Virus record (IMG/VR): IMGVR_UViG_3300023178_000019
Coordinates: 1 to 64,000 of that record
Source: a virus
Strand: one strand, 5' to 3'
DNA: 64,000 bases
Part shown: one piece after another, positions 24,607-33,675 of the stretch
Layout of the letters: the number at the start of each line of letters is the position of its first letter
How positions within the stretch are numbered: the stretch's first letter is position 1
The notes under the pieces: generated by a model
What the model saw: the letters and a program-made list of their open reading frames with translations, nothing else
Databases searched by the model: none
Told to the model about the DNA's origin: nothing
Made by a program: the position numbers and the translations under genes

Positions 24607-26185
24607 AATAGTTTGTAGATATGAAGATTGGCATTGGTGCATCATAATCGTCTATGTCTTCTGCTTGATTAAACGTGTCGTATACTCTTGGATCCCAATC
24701 TTTAAGAACATCCATCATCCTTATAGCAAGTAATGTTGCACTTACTAAATCGTCTGTCATACCTACTTTAGCTTGAAAACTTGTATTAGTAGCAACAAAT
24801 CCTTTTAATTCAGATATTAAAGGTTTTGAATGTACAGTCATTCTATCATTTTCAATCATAGTTTTTAAACGACTACACGCTGTAATCTTTGTGCTGTGTG
24901 TAGTATTAAACCCTTTACGAAACTTGCGCACATGTCCTTTGCGAATAGGTTCAGACACAAATAGTCCTGGTATATTCTCTTCCCCAAAATCGTTTATAAC
25001 GATTAGTGCTGCTTCTCCGATACCGTTATTTTCTACACTCCAATATACTCCATTGGGATTATTAGTTTCATTTGCAACATATGTACAAATATCTGACAGT
25101 ACACGTATTTGTCCTGGTATAGCAGTTGTATTGTGTTGCCATTCTGCAACCTGTTCGTATGTAGGAAGTTCTATGACTTGAATTGCTGCATAGTCGCCGC
25201 CTGTACCCATTGATGGATCAAGTGCTACACAATAAGTATACTGACTGGTTGGCTTTTTATACCAACGTGTTTGTCCCATATTAATAATTGGAGACACACC
25301 TTCCATTACTGCTAATTTAATACTGTTAATAAGTGTTTCATCAAATACTAAGAATTCGCAGCCGTATTCACGTCTAAATTTTTCTTCACCAATACGTCCA
25401 ATTTCTGCCACTTTCCATTCTTCGTCACGATCTGGATGTTCTTCCCAACTTGCTCTAAATGCATGAAATCCGTTTACGCCTACTTCTTGTTCGTTACCGT
25501 GTTCGTCAAACTTTTGTTCTGCTTGTTTCCAAATAGTAGCAAATGTATCTTCGTCTGAGTTTGGTGTGCTTGTTATAATAGCACGACCACCTGTTGCTAG
25601 TGTAGGTGATATTGAAGTCCAAAACTCTTCCGCAATGTTAGGTTGTACAAACGCAAACTCGTCACAGTATAGTAATGAGATACTCATACCACGTCCTGTG
25701 TTGCCTGTTGTTGTTTGTGATACAATACGTGATCCGTTTTCGAACTCAATGCTACCTTTGTTATATGAAGTAACACCTGCTCTAATATGGTCTGGACACA
25801 TCTCGTATACATATCTAATACGTTGCATAATTTCTTGTGCACCTGTGTATTTGTGTGCGGCAATAAGAATAGTTTGATCTGGATTAAACATAGCATACCA
25901 ACAAAGATATATTGCGGCACAGGTAGTTTTACCTGTTTGCCTTGGCATCATATTAATATTAAAACGATAACTGTGATACGAATGCATCAAACGTAACTGG
26001 TACTCGTATGGCTCAAACAACAATTTACCTTTTACAGGATGTTGAATATAACCAAAATGTTTTGCAAAATACAGATATCCTTCATCGGGATCCATACACA
26101 ATGCAAGATCTTGTATTTGTTGTTCAGTATATGTTTCTTTTGTATTAGCCTTTTTGGTTAATACACCGTCTAAACTTTTACTCAT
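24605..26185 (-). CDS. 17: Terminase large subunit gp17
   Basis: gp17 is the DNA-packaging ATPase and nuclease. This 526-aa protein (T4: 610) has Walker A NMMPRQTGKTT (about residues 79-89), Walker B SLLYCDEFAFV with catalytic Glu (about 170-180), the coupling motif ITSTPN, and the RNase H-like nuclease centre at VALDPSMGTGGDYAA and later TDDLVSATLLA. The ATG at 26185 (MSKSLDGVLTKK) was chosen over 26212 because the longer form would overlap the terminator upstream. It carries a TAAATAC box four bases before the ATG and no ribosome site. Confidence 0.95.
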   Translation of the reverse strand: MSKSLDGVLTKKANTKETYTEQQIQDLALCMDPDEGYLYFAKHFGYIQHPVKGKLLFEPYEYQLRLMHSYHSYRFNINMMPRQTGKTTCAAIYLCWYAMFNPDQTILIAAHKYTGAQEIMQRIRYVYEMCPDHIRAGVTSYNKGSIEFENGSRIVSQTTTGNTGRGMSISLLYCDEFAFVQPNIAEEFWTSISPTLATGGRAIITSTPNSDEDTFATIWKQAEQKFDEHGNEQEVGVNGFHAFRASWEEHPDRDEEWKVAEIGRIGEEKFRREYGCEFLVFDETLINSIKLAVMEGVSPIINMGQTRWYKKPTSQYTYCVALDPSMGTGGDYAAIQVIELPTYEQVAEWQHNTTAIPGQIRVLSDICTYVANETNNPNGVYWSVENNGIGEAALIVINDFGEENIPGLFVSEPIRKGHVRKFRKGFNTTHSTKITACSRLKTMIENDRMTVHSKPLISELKGFVATNTSFQAKVGMTDDLVSATLLAIRMMDVLKDWDPRVYDTFNQAEDIDDYDAPMPIFISTNY

Positions 26186-26189
26186 ATTG

Positions 26190-26197
26190 TATTTAAC
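26190..26197 (-). promoter_or_regulatory. Late-type box before gene 17
   Basis: GTTAAATA on the minus strand, followed by C-A-A-T and the ATG at 26185. It is a weaker match to the late consensus and belongs to the four-base-spaced group also seen before 37772 and 39062. Confidence 0.45.
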
Positions 26198-26225
26198 CAA
26201 AAAAATAGGCACTAAAGTGCCTATT
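26198..26225 (-). terminator. Hairpin terminator upstream of gene 17
   Basis: AATAGGCACT pairs with AGTGCCTATT around a very short loop, and on the minus strand a run of seven T residues follows. This is a classic intrinsic terminator for the operon ending at 26246. Confidence 0.8.
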
Positions 26226-26245
26226 GATTCATCTGGGGGGATGTA

Positions 26246-26977
26246 TTATTTTTTACGGCAAGATCCTGGCTCGCCTCTTTTCTTACCCGGAACTTTTTCA
26301 TAACCGTCCCAGCACTTGTCGTATACTTTACTGTTGCCGTGTGCTTCGTCTACGTCTGAGTCAGTCTTTTTTTTTGACTTGGCTGCGTGTACTGCTTTAC
26401 GCTGTGCATCGTTAGCATACTTGCCTTCGAGTGCTTTCATTAATTGTTCTTTAATTGATTCAACAGCCATTGCATTATCGCCATCTTGTGCTTTAGCATA
26501 CATTTTCTTTTGTTTGTTAATACCGCCCGAAAGTGTTTTAGTCATATAATGATGATCTTGGTACTCTGGTGCGCCTTCTGCATCTTCAGGTGCATTTTCA
26601 AAATCTTCTTCTTCTTCTTCGGCTTCTTCTACACCCATAATTGCTGCTTTCATTGCAGCCATATCAGGCTCGCCTGTGTTGTGCGAGTCTTTATCAATAT
26701 GTGCATCGTGTGCCATTGGCATATCTACATGTTGTTCAATACCAGCTGCTTGTTGCATTAGTGAAATTAAATCTGCAACATTGTCTTTTCCTGAAGCAGT
26801 AACACTAACTGTAACTGGTTGTTCTTGTGTTGGCGCTGACATCTCTCCCATGCCGCATTCTTGTAATGATTCTAAAATTACTTTCATGTCATTCACATCT
26901 TTTGCAGCCGCTGAAGGTTTTTTTCCTTTTTCAGCTGCATCAAAGTTTTTTAGTATGTCTAGCATATTGTTGCTCAT
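26246..26977 (-). CDS. Acidic phage protein with a Cys-containing C-terminal module
   Basis: This 243-aa protein starts MSNNMLDILKNFDAAEKGKK. It has a Met/Ala-rich middle, an acidic run (VEEAEEEEEDFENAPEDAEG, about residues 116-135) and a C-terminal module KCWDGYEKVPGKKRGEPGSC that resembles the short basic DUF5872-like motif found at the ends of many marine virus proteins. The rest is low complexity and probably disordered. Expression with terminase and head genes suggests a virion or assembly role. Function is not known. Confidence 0.6.
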   Translation of the reverse strand: MSNNMLDILKNFDAAEKGKKPSAAAKDVNDMKVILESLQECGMGEMSAPTQEQPVTVSVTASGKDNVADLISLMQQAAGIEQHVDMPMAHDAHIDKDSHNTGEPDMAAMKAAIMGVEEAEEEEEDFENAPEDAEGAPEYQDHHYMTKTLSGGINKQKKMYAKAQDGDNAMAVESIKEQLMKALEGKYANDAQRKAVHAAKSKKKTDSDVDEAHGNSKVYDKCWDGYEKVPGKKRGEPGSCRKK

Positions 26978-26979
26978 TT

Positions 26980-27537
26980 TTAACTCCCTACAGCACTAGT
27001 GCTGTTTTCTGTGTTTTCTATATCTTTGGAATCGCCTGTAGGTACGCCTTCAGTTGGATCGTAACCTCTTTCTTTACGAGCAACTTCTAATTCTTTTAGT
27101 AAATCCATTACTCTATTTGTAGCAACTGCTTCTTGTGCGCTTTCGCCGCCCATATCATCTTCACCAATAATTGGCTTATATTCTGTATCTTCTTTTTCTT
27201 GTTGTTCGAGCTCAACAGGTTCGCCTGGAACTCTTACATTCAAGTGTGTATGATCAATACAGCAACAGTCAACAAGATAACGTTCTAGTATATGTCCGAC
27301 TGTTGGATAGCTTACTTCTGCTTCAAACGTATGCACTTCCATATTTTGTAATTGTGGAAAATCCATTGGTGTTTCTTGAATAGGTGTTCTCTTTGGACCG
27401 TTAAAGCTAACCAAGTCAAACTTTTCTAATGCAGTTTTCATTGTGCTTTCGCAGCCTTCAGGTAAATCACCTGCAACTCTAATAATAAAGTTATAAGTCT
27501 TTTTAGATTCTGTTAAAATTTCACTAAATTTACGCAT
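26980..27537 (-). CDS. Conserved phage protein, 185 aa
   Basis: The protein starts MRKFSEILTESKKTYNFIIR. The first 110 residues form an alpha/beta domain with MEVHTFEAEVSYPTVGHILE (about residues 66-85), a motif I recall in several marine phage proteins of unknown function. Residues 110-185 are acidic and probably disordered. An AGGAAAA ribosome site and a late box (27559-27566) precede it. A structural role is likely but unproven. Confidence 0.6.
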   Translation of the reverse strand: MRKFSEILTESKKTYNFIIRVAGDLPEGCESTMKTALEKFDLVSFNGPKRTPIQETPMDFPQLQNMEVHTFEAEVSYPTVGHILERYLVDCCCIDHTHLNVRVPGEPVELEQQEKEDTEYKPIIGEDDMGGESAQEAVATNRVMDLLKELEVARKERGYDPTEGVPTGDSKDIENTENSTSAVGS

Positions 27538-27557
27538 GTTGGTTTTCCTATTATATG

Positions 27558-28061
27558 TTATTTATCCTTATCTAGGCCTTTTAACCTTTCTAAGAGACTG
27601 TTTCTGTCAGTAACAACATAACCTTCACCGTTTATCATGCCTTCATCACCCGGTGAAGAATCGTTATCTAATTTTTGTTTTTTAAGTTGCAATTCTATCA
27701 TTTTTAATTTTTTATCCATTTTTGCAACTTTAGCATCTAGACTAGTTTTAAGCATTGTGCCTGCAACTTCCATAATTCTACCAGCATAACGACTTTCAAC
27801 ATTCATGCCTAAGTCCATCAAGTCATCATATGCAGTCATTGCTTTGTCTGCAACTTCGTTTAATTCTTTGTCTGCCATATCGCCCAAGCCTTTCACAGCT
27901 GGTAAAGCACTGGCAATTTTATCAAACTCGGCAATGTCACGGAACGTTTGTTCTTGTTGTTCTAATTCGTACTGTTTTTGATCTTTTTCTTTTTCTTCTG
28001 CTTTATCAATAATATTTTTATTTTCAGGCAAATTTAAAAGTTCTTCTAATTTTTTAGTCAT
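27558..28061 (-). CDS. 16: Terminase small subunit gp16-like
   Basis: This 167-aa helical protein (T4 gp16: 164 aa) has a charged N-terminal coiled-coil-like stretch, a central region ESRYAGRIMEVAGTMLKTSL (about residues 89-108) and KVAKMDKKLKMIELQLKKQK following it, as in the gp16 family, which forms the ring that binds packaging DNA. The final part has DSSPGDEGMINGEGYVVTDR. Position between gene 4 and gene 17 fits. Sequence identity to T4 is low, so the name rests on pattern, size and neighbours. Confidence 0.65.
   Translation of the reverse strand: MTKKLEELLNLPENKNIIDKAEEKEKDQKQYELEQQEQTFRDIAEFDKIASALPAVKGLGDMADKELNEVADKAMTAYDDLMDLGMNVESRYAGRIMEVAGTMLKTSLDAKVAKMDKKLKMIELQLKKQKLDNDSSPGDEGMINGEGYVVTDRNSLLERLKGLDKDK
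27559..27566 (-). promoter_or_regulatory. Late box inside the last codons of gene 16
   Basis: GATAAATA on the minus strand overlaps the final GAT-AAA-TAA codons of the upstream gene 16-like coding sequence. It lies 21 bases before the ATG at 27537, which has its own ribosome site. Confidence 0.6.
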
Positions 28062-28085
28062 TGTGTCACCATTATATGCTAGTAT

Positions 28086-28093
28086 TATTTATC
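28086..28093 (-). promoter_or_regulatory. Late box containing the gene 4 stop codon
   Basis: GATAAATA on the minus strand; the TAA within it is the stop codon of gene 4 (28089-28091). It lies 24 bases before the gene 16 ATG. Confidence 0.6.
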
Positions 28094-28529
28094 GCCTGCG
28101 GCCTCCTTGGTGAAACATATCGCCTTCGTTTATAATTCTAAAAATTATTCCCTTTTGTTTACACCATGCTCTTGCTGATTCCCATTTTGCTTGATTAATA
28201 ACATAATGAGCTTGGTTAGCTCTACTACGACCTAGTTTTTCTCTTACGGTTTGGTTTGATGGCTTAACTTCTATTAATTCGACTCGTTGTTTACCATTTT
28301 TGTCTGCATATACAATAAAAAAGTCTGGAACATAAATTGTATGTTTTCCTGTTAATGGATTTCTATATGGTATGCGTATCGCTTCCGAAGCCCATTGACT
28401 AACACTTGGATGTGCATCACAAAACTTCATAAATGTAAATTCCCAACTACTTCTATAAGTTGGTGTTTTATTACCTACATATTTTTCAGGGTTTTGTGGT
28501 GTAAATTTTCCTTGTGCAAACTTAGCCAT
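28089..28529 (-). CDS. 4: Head completion protein gp4
   Basis: gp4 closes the packaged T4 head and has a nuclease-like fold. This 146-aa protein (T4: 150) begins MAKFAQGKFTPQNPEKYVGN and has TYRSSWEFTFMKFCDAHPSV (about residues 24-43), IPYRNPLTGKHTIYVPDFF (about 53-71) and VELIEVKPSNQT (about 82-93). The PDFF and E-x-K elements match the TnsA/restriction-endonuclease-like core kept in this family. It overlaps the subtilase gene upstream by eight bases. Confidence 0.92.
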   Translation of the reverse strand: MAKFAQGKFTPQNPEKYVGNKTPTYRSSWEFTFMKFCDAHPSVSQWASEAIRIPYRNPLTGKHTIYVPDFFIVYADKNGKQRVELIEVKPSNQTVREKLGRSRANQAHYVINQAKWESARAWCKQKGIIFRIINEGDMFHQGGRRR

Positions 28530-30528
28530 TTCTTCTCAACTGCAATCCATTCTTAAACACAAAACTACCTCTTACACTAAGTGTTTTTTCTAGAGGAGTT
28601 GTGATTGGTATATTAGCATTGTATATAACCCTAGCAGGGCCACCATTCAAGCTATTTAGATCCGACCATGCTGTGTCTTCTGGACCGGTTGGATCACTAC
28701 CTATATAGAAATTAGTTGACGATTGTGTTTGTACTTCGGATTGTATCCAACTACGTAAGTCTTCGTAAGTCCAATTTCTATTATATTGAATTACAGTTGA
28801 TAAAAATCCTGCTGCTACTGGACATGCTGCTGATGTTCCACCGAATCGAGTATCTCTACAATCCTGTGTTCCTAAGTCAGTATAATTATCGTCTAGTCTT
28901 GCTGTATCTACACCGTATGTACCTACTGTAGCTGCTAGTGTGCCATCTGCTGGAGCATAAAAATCTATAGCATTACCCATATCACTGTAATTGACTTTTT
29001 GTTCTTTACTCGATGGTATTAGATCATCTAATGCGCCGATGTTTATACCTGGAAACTTAACTGTAGTGTTTCCTTGAAAGGTAAGACTTTCTGTCTTACC
29101 TATATGTTGAGGGAATCCTCGTCTGTTAGTAGTTCCAGTTACTGCAAACCCAAAACTAAACCAAGCATTGTCGTATACTCCTTCATTGGTATTGTCTCCG
29201 ATATGATTGTCGTAATTAGGATGGTCTGGGTTTACTTGTTGCTGATTACTATTGCCTGCGGCACAAACATATATAACACCTTCGTCAACTAATTCTTTAG
29301 CTGCTTGTGTCATTGAATTATCATACATTTCAGACTTCCAACGTCCGCCGTCGCCGGCTGATCCTAAATATCTTATAAATTCTGGTTCGGTAGTATATGC
29401 AACTGCTGGATCATTTCTCCAAAAATAATAACTAGCCGATTTATCAACTCTAAATCCCCAACTATTAGAACTTATTGTAGGATCTTTTGTTCCATATTTA
29501 GGATTAATAGGTTTATACTTGTGAAATATTTTTTGTATATCAAATCCTACATCCCAGTCTACTCTGCCGCCGCCGATATGATTAAGATGCCACTTGTTAG
29601 CATTATATGCCCAACCTTGAGTTCTACCATATGTTAAACCTGCACATTGGGTTCCATGAGTTCCAGATGCAGTAGTAGGATATGAATTATTGTTACCGTT
29701 ATTACCTGTACGAGTATATAGGTTTTCTATTTGTATTGATCCAAATTCTGCAAACTGCGGAGAACGTTGATTTGTTTGTTCCCACCATGCTCGTGCTGCT
29801 GTTTCGGTTGGAACAATAGTGCCGTCCCAACGAGTTTCTAATCTAGTTGGATCAGCATCAAACCATTCTGGATCAATATAGTACGGAGAATCAAATACAA
29901 TATCGAGTAAATCACAGTAGCCATTTCCAGGCAATACATTTCCGCCTTTATAATTTACAGGATTAACAGCATTTGTAACTCCTCTGTTAATAAATTCTAC
30001 ATGACCAAACCAACATCCGTTATCGCAAACAATAACATCAACATCTTCTCCTGCACCGTGTGTAGGTATAGCACTATCTATAATAGTGCTATCGTTATTA
30101 CCATTTTGTAACCACGGACTGACTTTTTCTGTTAGTCTTAATAACTGACTGGTATTTCTATTTAATGCGTTAGTATTAAAATTTCCATTACCGTACCATA
30201 TTTGAGCGTTTTCGTATGCTTGTTCATAACGTTGATATATTGTTGGATTTTCAAAAAGTAAGTCGTCTTCTGGAACATTATACAAATCTTTGTTATGTTT
30301 AAAATCTAAATTAATAAATTGTATTCTTGAATCGTTTTTTAATAATTCTGCTTCTTCATCAGTTAATAAAAATATTCCTCTAGTTGGACTATGTTCTACA
30401 TGATCTGTACACTCAACTTCTCTTACCGGAATAGCTTCTATTGAAGATCCAGGATTACACAATTCATTGTGTACTTCATTAAATTGCTCTGCTGTATGTG
30501 TTCCTATAGCATAATAGTTTTCTGACAT
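28522..30528 (-). CDS. Subtilisin-like serine peptidase (S8) in the virion gene block
   Basis: This 668-aa protein has the complete S8 triad: D169 in VIVCDNGCW, H291 in GTHGTQCAG, S566 in GGTSAACPVAAG, with the oxyanion N426 in CAAGNSN. Residues 1-140 are a separate N-terminal region that could be a prodomain; no signal peptide is seen, so it is not a secreted host-type protease. The region after residue 600 ends in TPLEKTLSVRGSFVFKNGLQLRRNG. The place between a tail-fibre gene and gene 4 suggests that it is packaged or processes virion or fibre proteins. T4's own prohead protease (gp21) is an unrelated family. Confidence 0.9.
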   Translation of the reverse strand: MSENYYAIGTHTAEQFNEVHNELCNPGSSIEAIPVREVECTDHVEHSPTRGIFLLTDEEAELLKNDSRIQFINLDFKHNKDLYNVPEDDLLFENPTIYQRYEQAYENAQIWYGNGNFNTNALNRNTSQLLRLTEKVSPWLQNGNNDSTIIDSAIPTHGAGEDVDVIVCDNGCWFGHVEFINRGVTNAVNPVNYKGGNVLPGNGYCDLLDIVFDSPYYIDPEWFDADPTRLETRWDGTIVPTETAARAWWEQTNQRSPQFAEFGSIQIENLYTRTGNNGNNNSYPTTASGTHGTQCAGLTYGRTQGWAYNANKWHLNHIGGGRVDWDVGFDIQKIFHKYKPINPKYGTKDPTISSNSWGFRVDKSASYYFWRNDPAVAYTTEPEFIRYLGSAGDGGRWKSEMYDNSMTQAAKELVDEGVIYVCAAGNSNQQQVNPDHPNYDNHIGDNTNEGVYDNAWFSFGFAVTGTTNRRGFPQHIGKTESLTFQGNTTVKFPGINIGALDDLIPSSKEQKVNYSDMGNAIDFYAPADGTLAATVGTYGVDTARLDDNYTDLGTQDCRDTRFGGTSAACPVAAGFLSTVIQYNRNWTYEDLRSWIQSEVQTQSSTNFYIGSDPTGPEDTAWSDLNSLNGGPARVIYNANIPITTPLEKTLSVRGSFVFKNGLQLRRNG

Positions 30529-30537
30529 AATGTTTCC

Positions 30538-31884
30538 TTATACTATTGGGCTTGTATCTAATCTTAACCAAGTACCGTTTTGATAAACTTGGAACCTATT
30601 GTCATCTGTGTTATAGATCATATCTCCGTTTTCAGCAGTTAGTGCATCTCTTTGTGCGTTTGTAAAATTTGCAAGTTTAAATGGACTTTGTGTTACTTCA
30701 ACTCTTGTACTAGCTGTTAGTAAAATGTTAGATTCTGAAAACAATTCAGGAGCACCTGTACCTGCTGTTGTTATTTCGCCATTCACTGTAAATTTGTTGT
30801 TAACAACTAAATCATTTTCAACAGTTAAATCGCTACTCATAATCATAGAAGGAGTAACTGTAATTGCACTAGAATCGTCTGTATCAATTACACTTGCAGC
30901 AAAACTAAAATTACCTACAGTATCGCCTACAATACCCGATAAGTCAACAGTATTGCCGTTACTAATTGATAAATCAGTTCCTGCTAATGTAAGTGTTTGA
31001 CTGTCTGTTTCTGAAGTAATAAATCCTTGACTTAACACAAATGATTGTGTTGCAAAAGATGACAAATCTCCCGGAGTTAGATATCCTTGTCCCGTTACAA
31101 ATGATTGTGTTGCAAATCCTTGACCTAACACAAACGATTCTGTTGCAAAGTTTGGTTTGTTAATTAAGTCGTTATAATCGCCGCTAAAGCCTGCTAGTAA
31201 GTTGTCAGTGTCTTCTAATTCGTTAACGTCACCTGGAATAACAGGACGTCCTGTTAAACTAAAATAATCTCCATCAAACGCTTCTGCTGCTAATTGAAAT
31301 ACACTTAAATCAGGAGTATCTGTTAAATCGTTATAGCTTCCGCTAAACAAAACAGGTAAATCAGACAAATCATTATAACTTCCTGCCGGCGGTACTGCAA
31401 ATGAAAAATTCCCAAAGCCGTCTGTTTTTAAAAACTGTCCTGCTAATCCGTCGGATATTCCTAAATTTAATATACTAGTCGGAATTGTTGGACGATTTTC
31501 TAAATCATCAAATGATCCTGAAAACGCTGATGCAGACAATGGTGAATTATAGTTAGAAGGAGTAACTTCAGAGGTATCTAGTAGTAGTTTGTGCCAGCCA
31601 CCGGCATGAGCAAAATATAATGCACCTTCATCATGCACATGCATTATCATACCCATGTAAGTAGATGGAGAAATACTATTTAAATCGCTACGTGTTTCTA
31701 CGGTATTTCTATAATAAATTTTATTAGATCCAAAATCTATGTCATCTGACAATAGTGTAGATCCATTACCTATTGTATTGTATATTTCATCAAAATTAAG
31801 GTTAATTTTATTTGATGCATTTCTTAAAGAATCTCCAGATCCATCGTTTGGATTAACCCCTCTATTAAGTATTTCTTTAGCCAT
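30538..31884 (-). CDS. Tail fibre-like virion protein
   Basis: This 448-aa protein begins MAKEILNRGVNPNDGSGDSL. The 'NDGSGDSLRNASNKINLNFD' pattern is the recurrent N-terminal module of marine T4-like fibre proteins. The shaft has repeats of the form GSYNDLSDLPVL, GSYNDLTDTPDL, GDYNDLINKPNF, then ATQSFVLGQGF-type repeats (about residues 240-290). The C-terminus ends DNRFQVYQNGTWLRLDTSPIV, a short module that often caps phage fibres. It would be trimeric and mediate host contact; receptor unknown. Confidence 0.75.
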   Translation of the reverse strand: MAKEILNRGVNPNDGSGDSLRNASNKINLNFDEIYNTIGNGSTLLSDDIDFGSNKIYYRNTVETRSDLNSISPSTYMGMIMHVHDEGALYFAHAGGWHKLLLDTSEVTPSNYNSPLSASAFSGSFDDLENRPTIPTSILNLGISDGLAGQFLKTDGFGNFSFAVPPAGSYNDLSDLPVLFSGSYNDLTDTPDLSVFQLAAEAFDGDYFSLTGRPVIPGDVNELEDTDNLLAGFSGDYNDLINKPNFATESFVLGQGFATQSFVTGQGYLTPGDLSSFATQSFVLSQGFITSETDSQTLTLAGTDLSISNGNTVDLSGIVGDTVGNFSFAASVIDTDDSSAITVTPSMIMSSDLTVENDLVVNNKFTVNGEITTAGTGAPELFSESNILLTASTRVEVTQSPFKLANFTNAQRDALTAENGDMIYNTDDNRFQVYQNGTWLRLDTSPIV

Positions 31885-31888
31885 TGTG

Positions 31889-32359
31889 CTATTCTCCGTC
31901 TATAGTTACTAGCTCGCTATCCAACGTAGTTTCTGTACTACTAAGATCTTTATCACTTGTAATTTCATCAGTTGTAAAATTAATTGGATTGCCTTCGATT
32001 ATATTTCTAGATTCAAATGTTGCTATTCTTCGTTCTTTTCGATAACCTATAACACTAGTTCTTTTTCTATCATAATTTAAAATTTCAGCAACTACAGAAC
32101 TTAACTGTGTTCCGCTATACTTTTTAAGCGTATCTAACAATTTAAAAATTTTTATATTTTCATTTTTTGCTTGTTGTAATAAAACATTACTAACTGCTAT
32201 TGCTGCTGATCTTTCAAAACCTTGTGTTTCAAAAAATGCAACAACAGTATTTAGATCATTGTCTGCTAAGTTTAATACTCTAGAATAATAAGTGTCAAAA
32301 TACAAATTAGTTCTAGCATCAGTTTTTTTAGATATGTTTATTGGTAAACTACTACTCAT
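31889..32359 (-). CDS. Phage protein in the tail cluster, 156 aa
   Basis: This protein has a helical core (NTVVAFFETQGFERSAAIAV, about residues 39-58) and an acidic, Thr/Ser-rich C-terminus. I recall similar proteins in marine T4-like phages as structural or hypothetical. It overlaps the upstream tube-like gene by four bases (ATGA) and precedes the fibre gene, so a baseplate or fibre-attachment role is possible. Function is unknown. Confidence 0.6.
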   Translation of the reverse strand: MSSSLPINISKKTDARTNLYFDTYYSRVLNLADNDLNTVVAFFETQGFERSAAIAVSNVLLQQAKNENIKIFKLLDTLKKYSGTQLSSVVAEILNYDRKRTSVIGYRKERRIATFESRNIIEGNPINFTTDEITSDKDLSSTETTLDSELVTIDGE

Positions 32360-33594
32360 TGTCTTGTACCTTCTAAGACTTCTTTTCTGTATGCTTCTTT
32401 TTCTGTTTCAGGAAGTGCATTCCAAGCACTAATTAAATCATTTATTCCATTACCACCAGTGCTTAAGAAAGTACCTTTAAATTGTTGTATTGCTAACGAA
32501 TCTAATTTTGCAGGATTATTTTGTAATGATTGCGCTGTTACATTTACATTTCTGGCTGCTGTACTATTTGTTGTAATTGTAGTCGGTGAAGAAGATACAA
32601 TGTTTTGTGCGCCATCGGCACCTTGTGTTTTAGGTATAATTATATCACTTATACCTCCAATGTCGTCTGTATTTGTTACTGTAGAAATGCTACTAAGCAA
32701 AGGATTGCTTACTGATGTCGGAAACGTATTAGTCCCTTCTGTTCTATTACCAATATTAGTTTCAAATGAAGCAGGCGGTGTTCTAACTGATACATCATTT
32801 GGATCTAATTGTGTTGTTGTATTAATATTAGCTAGTGGACTTGGAAAAGAGTCGTAGTGTGCAAATCCAAATGCTATAGGATCGCCATCGGGTCCTACTT
32901 GAACAGTACCTCTACTATAATGCACTGCTTCGTATTGTACTGTAATAGTATTTTGCATCATGCCGCTGCCATCGGAATTATCAACAGAATCATGTTCCCA
33001 ATTTGTAATAATCGGATTTACTAATGTGTAAGTTGTGTATTGAGTTCTTGCAATTTGAGATAACTGTATTCTTTTAAAAAACGGAACACTTAAATTATTA
33101 TCTAATCCAAAACGAAATTGGTTTCTTTCTCTGCTCTTATAAGTGTTATCTCCGTCGCCTGCTTTGTTAAATGCTCCAGGCTGACTAGCATGCCAGCCGT
33201 CTGCGTAATACCATCTATAATATGCTTCTAACAAAGCAGTAGTAACACCGTGATTATCGTCATGAAATGTAAGTGTTATTGGCTGATATTGAATACTTGT
33301 TTGAATATGCTTAGTTCTATTATATTTCTTTTTAGTTTCAACATTTGCTGTAAATCTAGGCAAATCTGCTTGTTTAACTAGTAGTCCTATTTCAGTATTA
33401 TATTTCTCTATTAATCCTGGATTAATATCTTTAACCCCAGGATCGATTCCAAACCAACAATGATAAAGAAACTTTGTTTTAGGAGCAAATTTAAAATTTT
33501 GATTTGTATATAATCTAGCCGCATGGTTGTAATCAAGCAATGTAATGCCGTCTTGTTTTCCTCCAAGGCTATCTCGAAAAGCGTTAGTACTCAT
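32356..33594 (-). CDS. Tail-tube-like virion protein (gp48/gp54 type candidate)
   Basis: In this 412-aa protein, residues 35-230 resemble a tail-tube fold: KTKFLYHCWFGIDPG, then LLVKQADLPRFTANVETKKK, then SIQYQPITLTFHDDNHGVTT and ITVQYEAVHYSRGTV. The C-terminal 180 residues are Thr/Ser/Asn-rich with no motif. T4 uses tube paralogues (gp48, gp54) to start tube growth on the baseplate; this protein, next to gene 19, may be such an initiator. That is inference. A late box lies exactly five bases before the ATG. Confidence 0.6.
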   Translation of the reverse strand: MSTNAFRDSLGGKQDGITLLDYNHAARLYTNQNFKFAPKTKFLYHCWFGIDPGVKDINPGLIEKYNTEIGLLVKQADLPRFTANVETKKKYNRTKHIQTSIQYQPITLTFHDDNHGVTTALLEAYYRWYYADGWHASQPGAFNKAGDGDNTYKSRERNQFRFGLDNNLSVPFFKRIQLSQIARTQYTTYTLVNPIITNWEHDSVDNSDGSGMMQNTITVQYEAVHYSRGTVQVGPDGDPIAFGFAHYDSFPSPLANINTTTQLDPNDVSVRTPPASFETNIGNRTEGTNTFPTSVSNPLLSSISTVTNTDDIGGISDIIIPKTQGADGAQNIVSSSPTTITTNSTAARNVNVTAQSLQNNPAKLDSLAIQQFKGTFLSTGGNGINDLISAWNALPETEKEAYRKEVLEGTRQ

Positions 33595-33599
33595 ACAAA

Positions 33600-33607
33600 T
33601 ATTTATC
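33600..33607 (-). promoter_or_regulatory. Late box with five-base spacing to the start codon
   Basis: GATAAATA on the minus strand ends five bases before the ATG at 33594; no ribosome site. A leaderless mRNA is predicted. Confidence 0.65.
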
Positions 33608-33632
33608 TAATATTATTATGTATGTAGATAAT

Positions 33633-33660
33633 AAAAAAGGAGCTCTAAGAGCCCCTTTTT
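33633..33660 (-). terminator. Hairpin terminator after gene 19
   Basis: GGGGCTC and GAGCTCC pair around a TTA loop, flanked on the minus strand by five A residues before and six T residues after. It isolates the abundant tube gene from the next unit. Confidence 0.8.
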
Positions 33661-33675
33661 AAATAAAGATATTTT

